A program made the position numbers and the translations under genes. From an uncultured Candidatus Saccharibacteria bacterium (GTDB taxonomy: Bacteria; Patescibacteriota; Saccharimonadia; Saccharimonadales; Saccharimonadaceae): a stretch of 64,000 nucleotides of DNA. The stretch spans positions 1-64,000 of the forward strand of contig CAOLNK010000004.1 of assembly GCA_948477625.1 (NCBI GenBank). The letters are read 5' to 3'. Shown piece after piece: positions 59,801 through 64,000 of the stretch (within the stretch, counting starts at the first letter, position 1; the number at the start of each line of letters is the position of its first letter). The notes beneath the pieces were generated by a model, which saw only the letters and a list, made by a program, of their open reading frames with translations, did no database searches and was not told the DNA's origin.

Positions 59801-60704
59801 AGGTCAGGCTTATACAACGCCAATCGCTGGTGTGGTGGAAGTTTGGGAAGATAATAATAAATACATCACTCAGATTACCCCAGAAGCTGGCGAAACTATC
59901 CGCTTTGACTTGGATGGCCGCAAGGCAACCGTGAAAGACGGCGCTAGTGTGCAAGCTGGTGACGTCTTGGCCGACAAGGGCAAAGGCAAAGAGCCACTTA
60001 TCTCTCCAGTGGATGGTAATGCTCAGCTCACCAAAGATGCTATCGTCGTGGTGGCTAATGCTGGTGGCGCAGTGCGTGTGGAAATCCCAGGCGATGCTGA
60101 AATGTTGGTGAAGTCGGGTGACCGTCTTGAAGCTGGTGACCGCTTGACCACTGGTTCCTTGAACCTCCAAGACCTCTTGAAGTACAAGGGCGCCGAAGAA
60201 ACCGCTCGCTACATTATGAACGACGTTATCTCAGTGTATGCCGCGCAGGGTCACGAAATCTCTGCTAAGCACCTTGAGATTATCGTCCGTCAGATGTTTA
60301 GCCGCGTAATGATCGATGAGGCTGGTGATTCCACCTTTGTCTCAGGCGACATCGTTTCGAAGGCCGCGATTATCACGGAGAATCAGCGCCTTGAGGCTGC
60401 AGGCAAAGAGCCGGCTACCTACGAGAGTCTACTCCTAGGTATCACCAAGGTTTCGATTTGGTCTGACTCATTCTTGTCAGCTGCGTCCTTCCAGGATACC
60501 ACCCGCGTCTTGATCAACGCCGCAATTAATGGTCGTGTCGACCACTTGAACGGTCTCAAAGAGAACGTGATTATCGGCCGCAAGATTCCGGTAGGTACGG
60601 GCGTGAAGCCGCTCGAAATTACCTTGGCCGAAGACGCTGAGGAAATGGCCGAAACTGCCGATATGGCAAGCGGTCCGTCTGCCGAAGATGTTGCTGAGAT
60701 GTAA
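56838..60704 (+). CDS. rpoC: RNA polymerase beta' subunit lacking both zinc-Cys sets
   Basis: Beta' of 1288 residues from ATG 56838 (GGAGAGG upstream). The active-site motif NADYDGD (about residue 518), the bridge/trigger region and PVGVIAAQSLGEPGTQLT are intact. The N-terminal zinc ribbon, normally four Cys between FGPxKD and RRERMGHI, reads KDINPHDSKLKGVRS... without a single Cys. The second site, normally Cys around SVLTC...GVC..CYG, reads SVLTTTAISGVPRKAYGVD. A charged coiled-coil insertion follows (about 150-270). Only four Cys remain in the protein, none at a zinc site. Confidence 0.97.
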   Translation: MAWMDNFISANDFDSIRLSVASKEDILNWSYGEVLKPETINYRTQKPERDGLFCERIFGPVKDINPHDSKLKGVRSREAAVDKEGNLVTKSIARRERMGHITLAAPVAHIWFMRGTPSALSVLLNLTVKNIEKVVYFASYLIVDAQDEKIAQTLADLEAETTAAREAIRLRYEEMAKDANANITALADEQAKESEALETEYLAKKSALEKMQKGAVISEQEYRNLPEDYEDLIEVEMGATAIKKLLDEIDLKTMISELREEAEASKGQKQKRVMKRLKVLEGMESAGIKPVDLVMTVVPVIPPDLRPMLVLPGGRFATSDLNDLYRRVINRNNRLRKLLELNAPAVICHNEMRMLQEAVDALIDNSAVHGSRSASAQNGRRKLKSISDLLKGKQGRFRQNLLGKRVDYSGRSVIVVGPELKLNECGLPKQMALELFKPFVISWLIANEHAANIRSATRMIDAGEAVVWDGLDECIKGKYVLLNRAPSLHRLSVQAFQPKLIDGKAIQLHPLVASGFNADYDGDQMAVHLPLSDAAQAEAAELMSAGKNLLKPADGAPVLAIYQDVVLGIYYLTYDKPGTATKEVKPFSSVYEAEMAYDQGLIALQTPIRVFAKGEIRNTTLGRVIFNEVLPKEYPYDNAVQTSKQLKRVMAEIFDNFGPEAMVKTADAVKNLAFEYETIASVSTAKDDYPTYPEIDDFIAEGDAKTALIQEQFDQGLVTEDERYNLTVANWRDIDKKISDFLKSKLADMDTDIAVMVNSGARGSISNIKLASAEIGIMVDINNNEIELPVKSSYKKGLNTLESFIATRGARQGQVSTALRTADSGYLTRRLVDVAQDVFTTEEEEAADPGFAVYKKESEYTGIGFAARIAGRYTAEPVPGYVDADQLISQEIAKQIEDDESIDSVKIQSVLTTTAISGVPRKAYGVDMSTRELVEAHQPVGVIAAQSLGEPGTQLTLDTKHGSGVAGSGAIARGLPRVEELLEARAPKGQAYTTPIAGVVEVWEDNNKYITQITPEAGETIRFDLDGRKATVKDGASVQAGDVLADKGKGKEPLISPVDGNAQLTKDAIVVVANAGGAVRVEIPGDAEMLVKSGDRLEAGDRLTTGSLNLQDLLKYKGAEETARYIMNDVISVYAAQGHEISAKHLEIIVRQMFSRVMIDEAGDSTFVSGDIVSKAAIITENQRLEAAGKEPATYESLLLGITKVSIWSDSFLSAASFQDTTRVLINAAINGRVDHLNGLKENVIIGRKIPVGTGVKPLEITLAEDAEEMAETADMASGPSAEDVAEM

Positions 60705-60721
60705 CAACGAGAACCAAGTAA

Positions 60722-60754
60722 AATAAGCAGTTTATAGTGAACTGCTTATTTTTA
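60722..60754 (+). terminator. Terminator after rpoC
   Basis: AATAAGCAGTT and AACTGCTTATT form an 11-bp stem with a 7-nt loop followed by TTTATTT. A second hairpin, GCCCTAGC/GCTAGGGC then TTTT, lies at 60790-60815. Confidence 0.9.
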
Positions 60755-60789
60755 TTTGCAAAACTATAAAAAGGAGATATAATAAACAC

Positions 60790-60815
60790 GCCCTAGCAGT
60801 TAAGCTAGGGCTTTT
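60790..60815 (+). terminator. Second terminator after rpoC
   Basis: Perfect 8-bp stem GCCCTAGC/GCTAGGGC, loop AGTTAA, then TTTT. A TATAAT at about 60777 lies just before it, so it could end a very short transcript. Confidence 0.75.
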
Positions 60816-60890
60816 CAATGTTCGGAGTCCATGGCTCAGTCAAGCGATTTAGAACTTTCTAGATAACCAAACTTGTGATATAACGTATTT

Positions 60891-61622
60891 ATGAAATTAG
60901 TTACAAAAACTTTACTAGGTGCCGGTCTGGTCTGCGTGCTGATAGCGGTAACAGTCGTGTTGGCTTTGCAAATGATGAACCATCATCAAATTATGAATGC
61001 AGAAGTGCCAGTCAATGAGCCGTCCGTGGAGACCTCTACAGAACCCGAGAATGATATTATTACCGTTGGCGGAGTAGTAGATACTGCAATTGATTTGTCT
61101 AATCCGCAGGCGTTGGCTACGGAGAGTGCATATATTGCATTGGCTCGGATTGATGCGATCGATGGCACCAATAATTATAGTGAAATTAGCCAACAGTATG
61201 TGTTGCCGTATACTTTTGGGCAGATGACAGTGCTGGATAATTATAAAGGGGAACTAACTCTTGGAGAGAAATGTGGATTTTATCGCCTAGGCGGGACATT
61301 ACCAGCTGAGCAGTATTATGCTGGGGCACTATCGCCCGAGGCTAATGCTAAACGTCAAGCAATGCAGGCCGAAGATGGCGAATCGGACGCAGGGAAATAT
61401 GTGCGAGATTTGGCAGTTGGCGATATCGAGGTTGAAGCAGGCAAGGCATATCTTGTATATTTAGTGCCGGAGAACTCTTATTATGGTAAACCAGATATTT
61501 ATGCGATTATTGGTTACCAGGGTTGCTTGCGTGAAGCTCGGCAAAGGGACGGCGTTTGGCAGGTGCTGAATAATTTTACTGGTGAATGGGAAGATTTAGC
61601 GGTGATACTAGGCGAGGTATAG
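60891..61622 (+). CDS. Orphan membrane-anchored protein
   Basis: A 243-residue protein with an N-terminal helix (TLLGAGLVCVLIAVTVVLAL, about 7-27) and an outside domain. TATAAC at 60879-60884 is 6 nt before the ATG (leaderless). The beta-rich middle (YVLPYTFGQMTVLDNYKGEL) and Cys pair suggest a folded surface domain. No family recognised. Cassette 13 follows after 35 bp, on the other strand. Confidence 0.6.
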   Translation: MKLVTKTLLGAGLVCVLIAVTVVLALQMMNHHQIMNAEVPVNEPSVETSTEPENDIITVGGVVDTAIDLSNPQALATESAYIALARIDAIDGTNNYSEISQQYVLPYTFGQMTVLDNYKGELTLGEKCGFYRLGGTLPAEQYYAGALSPEANAKRQAMQAEDGESDAGKYVRDLAVGDIEVEAGKAYLVYLVPENSYYGKPDIYAIIGYQGCLREARQRDGVWQVLNNFTGEWEDLAVILGEV

Positions 61623-61656
61623 CCTCTCTGTATGTCACGTAATTACCACTCCCCCT

Positions 61657-61890
61657 TTACATGTCTAATACAGTACTAAGGCAGCGGAGGGGGAAACCGA
61701 GGTAGCGCTCGTACGGGCCATTCGACGTGTACACTGTGGAGGCATCGAAGCCGAGGCTGTAACCGCTAGGGATAGCAGAGCCATCATAGCGAGTAGATGA
61801 CGCCAGCGACGACCAGTAGTGCCCAGTGAGGCCAGCGCCCCTAAAAGTACCAGCAGTGATAGCCGGATATACGTGCCCGCTGCGCACGAG
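61657..61890 (-). repeat. FISUMP-like silent cassette 13
   Basis: A full long-subtype cassette with intact borders. It reads VRSGHVYPAI, AGTFRGAG, GHYWSSLAS (YW for WW), the insert AIPSGYSLGF, TSNG, RYLGFPLRCLSTVLDM and TAA-type end. Past its 3' end, GGTAATTACGTGACAT matches the module after cassettes 8 and 9. Its 5' side meets the operator-like repeats of the MerR gene. Confidence 0.85.
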
Positions 61891-61891
61891 G

Positions 61892-61983
61892 GTGTATAAA
61901 AATGTCAAATTGATACACCTAGACCTGGTTTGGAACAGGGGTGATAGAACAAACATAGTGTATAAAAATGACAAATTTATACA
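61892..61983 (+). promoter_or_regulatory. Two direct operator-like repeats upstream of the MerR gene
   Basis: The 26-mer GTGTATAAAAATGTCAAATT-GATACA (61892-61917) recurs at 61958-61983 with three differences. The first is also an inverted repeat (GGTGTAT/ATACACC) and the second (GTATAAA/TTTATAC). They lie 40 bp apart; the second covers the -35 region of the leaderless promoter at 62003-62008. This layout fits repression by the regulator itself. Confidence 0.55.
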
Positions 61984-62014
61984 GTTTTATATATTAATCA
62001 ACTATAATAAAAAC

Positions 62015-62404
62015 ATGAATAAATCCCAGTTAACAGTTAGTGATGTGAGCAAAAAATTAGGCGTTCCGAAGTATACAATTACTAATTTATGTAGTCGTGG
62101 CCTCGTACCACGGGTAAAACGCAGTAATGGTTCTCGTGTTCTCGAACCCTGGCAAGTCGACCTCATCGCTGTTTTGCTTGGCATGAAACAAGCCGGATTT
62201 CGCCCCAGAGAAATCCGCCAGTATTCTCGTCTTTTCCGGCAAGGTAAACAGACCGAAAAAGAACGTCTCGCTATGCTTACCACGCGCAAGCGCCAACTCT
62301 GGCACGAAATCGAGGCTCGTCAAAAAGCAATTGACTTTATTGAACGGCAAGAAGAAACCGCCCAGAATGACCGTAGTATAGATGAGGCTGAAAATGACGC
62401 CTAG
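62015..62404 (+). CDS. MerR-family regulator
   Basis: A 129-residue protein. Residues 5-75 are a MerR-type winged helix: VSDVSKKLGVPKYTITNLCSRGLVPRVKR, then IAVLLGMKQAGFRPREIRQY. A helical C-terminal segment (about 85-120) would be the dimer coil; there is no effector domain. TATAAT lies 6 nt before ATG 62015 (leaderless). Its stop overlaps the HD gene by 11 nt. Confidence 0.85.
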   Translation: MNKSQLTVSDVSKKLGVPKYTITNLCSRGLVPRVKRSNGSRVLEPWQVDLIAVLLGMKQAGFRPREIRQYSRLFRQGKQTEKERLAMLTTRKRQLWHEIEARQKAIDFIERQEETAQNDRSIDEAENDA

Positions 62405-62993
62405 TAGTCAAGAAGTCCTAGCTCTCCTTCGGCAGTTATCCATTAATCCAGAGAATACCTCACTCCGACATACGGTTTGCGTGGGTGATGCGGCCGCCGT
62501 GATTGCCGAAGCCCTTCAGCAAAAAGGCCAGCCACTTGATGTTGACAAGGTGCGCACCTTGGGCTACCTGCACGATATCGGCCGGCTCGTCGGTCCAGGT
62601 AGCAATCATATTATAAATGGTTATAATTTCCTCAAAGCGCAAGGTTTTGCTGACGAATATTGTAATATCTCTTTGGTGCACTCCTACCCCGAAAACAGTC
62701 CTGCCTGTGTCCTCAGTACCCCGCCCGACCCGGTGCGCGAAAAGCTAGTGCTTGATTTTCTCCCGCAACATACTTATACTCTTAGCGAGAAAATTGTAAT
62801 TTTATGCGATTTAATGTGTAAGTATAGCGTAATGACGGTTGACGAGCGCATTGTAGACGTATTAAGTCGCCATGGTACGTGGATAGGTACGCAAAATTGT
62901 ATTTTGGCAATACGTCGTCTGAAATCCGAAATTGACGCACTCCTAGGCGGTAATGTCTACGATTTGTTTCCGGAAATCAAGGATAATTTGTAG
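62394..62993 (+). CDS. HD-domain phosphohydrolase
   Basis: A 199-residue HD-domain protein. Metal ligands: His in LRHTVCVGDAA, the HD pair in GYLHDIGRL and a distal Asp in ILCDLMCKYS. HD enzymes cleave phosphate esters of nucleotides. ATG 62394 overlaps the MerR stop by 11 nt, so the two are translationally coupled and probably co-regulated. Confidence 0.8.
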   Translation: MTPSSQEVLALLRQLSINPENTSLRHTVCVGDAAAVIAEALQQKGQPLDVDKVRTLGYLHDIGRLVGPGSNHIINGYNFLKAQGFADEYCNISLVHSYPENSPACVLSTPPDPVREKLVLDFLPQHTYTLSEKIVILCDLMCKYSVMTVDERIVDVLSRHGTWIGTQNCILAIRRLKSEIDALLGGNVYDLFPEIKDNL

Positions 62994-63005
62994 TATAATA
63001 TACAT

Positions 63006-63293
63006 ATGGAAGTTAATCAGGAGACGATTGGGCATTTGGCTAAGCTGTCAAATTTTGCGCTCAGTCCAGAGCAAAGCGTGGCCCTCGAAGGGGATCTCAA
63101 TAGTATTATAAGTTATATTTCGCAACTTGACGAGCTTGACACTGATGGCGTTGAGCCAACTTATCAAGTTTTTGAAATGGAGAATGTCTGGCGGCCTGAC
63201 GAAATTCAGCCCCAGGAGGCCGACCGCGAGCAACTTTTGGCACTCACCAAAGAAGTTCGTGATTATCAAATCAAAGTGCCAAAGGTGTTATAA
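63006..63293 (+). CDS. gatC: Glutamyl-tRNA(Gln) amidotransferase subunit C
   Basis: The 95-residue GatC holds GatA and GatB together. Typical matches: IGHLAKLSNFALSPEQ and ISQLDELDTDGVEPTYQV. TATAAT (62994-62999) lies 6 nt before ATG 63006, so it has its own leaderless promoter. gatA follows after 3 bp. The tRNA-Gln gene at 1832 depends on this pathway unless GlnRS exists. Confidence 0.95.
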   Translation: MEVNQETIGHLAKLSNFALSPEQSVALEGDLNSIISYISQLDELDTDGVEPTYQVFEMENVWRPDEIQPQEADREQLLALTKEVRDYQIKVPKVL

Positions 63294-63296
63294 AAT

Positions 63297-64000
63297 ATGA
63301 AAACTGCGAGTAAAGAAGTTAGTGCGGTGAGTCTGGTGCAAGAGGCCCTGGAGAAGGCACATCGCTATCAAGACGATTATCGGATTTTTACCTGGATTAA
63401 CGACGCCGCGATTGAGCGCGCCAAAGAGATTGACGCCCGAATTGCGAATGGCGAAGGTGTAGGGTGTTTAGCCGGCGTACCGTTTGCCATCAAGGATAAT
63501 TTTCTCTGCCCGGCGGGCGAAACCACGGCTTCGGCTTTGATTTTGAACGGTTTTACGAGCCCGGTTACGGCGACTGCCGTCAAGAGACTCGAAGCGGAGG
63601 GTGCGATTGTAATTGGCCGCACTAACTTGGATGCTTTTGCTCATGGTTCATCCACTGAGAATTCTTATTATGGTCCCACGAAGAACTCCAAAGATTTAGG
63701 GCGCGTAGCAGGCGGAAGCTCAGGTGGTTCAGCTGTCGCGGTAGCACTGGGGATTGTACCGTTTGCTACTGGTACTGATACCGGCGGATCAATTCGCCAG
63801 CCAGCTAGTTTTAATGGTGTTTATGGGATCAAGCCGACTTATGGCACGATTAGTCGCTATGGTGTGGTGGCTATGACCTCATCTCTAGATTGTGTGGGCT
63901 TTTTTGCTAAAGATGCTGCGGATTTGGATTTGCTCATGCAGGTTTGTGCTGGGCGCGATAGTTATGATATGACCACCCTGCCCGATTATTACGGTCAAGA
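63297..64000 (+). CDS. gatA: Glutamyl-tRNA(Gln) amidotransferase subunit A (partial)
   Basis: The first 234 codons of GatA, open at the window end. The amidase-signature triad is visible: Lys in VPFAIKDN, GGSSGGSA and GTDTGGSIRQPAS (Ser nucleophile). Start MKTASKEVSAV is 3 bp after gatC, with translational coupling likely. It releases ammonia from Gln for conversion of Glu-tRNA(Gln) to Gln-tRNA(Gln). Confidence 0.97.
   Translation, partial: MKTASKEVSAVSLVQEALEKAHRYQDDYRIFTWINDAAIERAKEIDARIANGEGVGCLAGVPFAIKDNFLCPAGETTASALILNGFTSPVTATAVKRLEAEGAIVIGRTNLDAFAHGSSTENSYYGPTKNSKDLGRVAGGSSGGSAVAVALGIVPFATGTDTGGSIRQPASFNGVYGIKPTYGTISRYGVVAMTSSLDCVGFFAKDAADLDLLMQVCAGRDSYDMTTLPDYYGQ

Noticed and set aside
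71..61890. Cassettes as insertion sequences or integron gene cassettes
   Set aside because: They contain no transposase, no clear target-site duplications and no attC-like fold, and they are not in a tandem array next to an integrase. Their content is a fixed domain fragment.
1..64000. Diversity-generating retroelement (reverse transcriptase plus template repeat)
   Set aside because: No reverse transcriptase motif is seen in any frame, and the cassette differences include silent C/T and G/C changes. The cassette domain is DGR-like in type, but the machinery is not in this window.
1..64000. CRISPR array
   Set aside because: The repeated units are 200+ bp coding cassettes spread over the window, with no short regularly spaced repeats and no cas genes.

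Overview
The window looks like a chromosomal segment from a small-genome Patescibacteria/CPR bacterium, most likely a Saccharibacteria (TM7) relative. This is inferred from gene content and style, not from a marker-gene search. UGA acts as a stop (for example at the end of ung), so this is not the recoded SR1/Gracilibacteria lineage. Genes are short and tightly packed. Many have a -10 box only 6-7 nt before the ATG, so their mRNAs should be leaderless. No amino-acid biosynthesis genes are visible. A typical promoter is TTGACA-17 bp-TATAAT, often written TGTGCTATAAT.

The most unusual content is a family of dispersed cassettes of about 205-240 bp: twelve full copies plus one 37-bp 3' remnant, in both orientations and always between genes. 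Each encodes the last ~70-78 residues of a C-type-lectin/FISUMP-like domain (VRSG ... WWSS ... AY ... RYxGFPLRC ... VLDM stop). Both ends are conserved and the middle is highly variable. None has a convincing start signal, signal peptide or upstream domain, and no full-length gene lies in the window. They look like silent donor cassettes for a surface adhesin encoded elsewhere. Several sit beside broken genes or orphan secreted proteins.

Layout. 1-1.9 kb: cassette 1, a frameshifted APH-like kinase, small broken genes and tRNA-Gln. 1.9-5.9 kb: AI-2E permease, tgt, an endonuclease/phosphatase and a queuosine-precursor transporter (queuosine salvage). 6-9.6 kb: a heterodimeric ABC exporter whose first half carries an in-frame TAA. 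9.7-11.8 kb: dut, DUF362 and a membrane protein. 11.8-12.4 kb: cassettes 2 and 3. 12.4-16.6 kb: cupin, coiled-coil membrane protein, AlkD-like, UbiB-like and AraC/GyrI genes. 16.6-23.5 kb: a HerA/VirB4-type ATPase with a Cys-rich partner, small membrane proteins, a bactofilin-like envelope protein and ung. 23.7-29 kb: cutinase-like secreted protein, FAD oxidase and trigger factor. 29-31.6 kb: cassettes 5 and 6 around rpsL-rpsG. 31.7-35.7 kb: a central carbon operon (gap, RpiB-like, RPE-like, PfkB, LOG). 35.8-43.7 kb: orphan proteins, cassettes 7 and 8, a SpoU methyltransferase and leuS. 43.8-46.3 kb: an ASCH pseudogene, then bL32-nusB-NUDIX-rnc. 46.3-53.3 kb: cassettes 9-12 interleaved with orphan genes, tRNA-Ala, NUDIX/SGNH, a candidate small RNA and rpsP-khpA. 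53.3-60.8 kb: rpoB-rpoC, the latter without either zinc-cysteine set. 60.9-64 kb: orphan lipoprotein-like gene, cassette 13, MerR-HD and gatC-gatA (gatA runs off the end).
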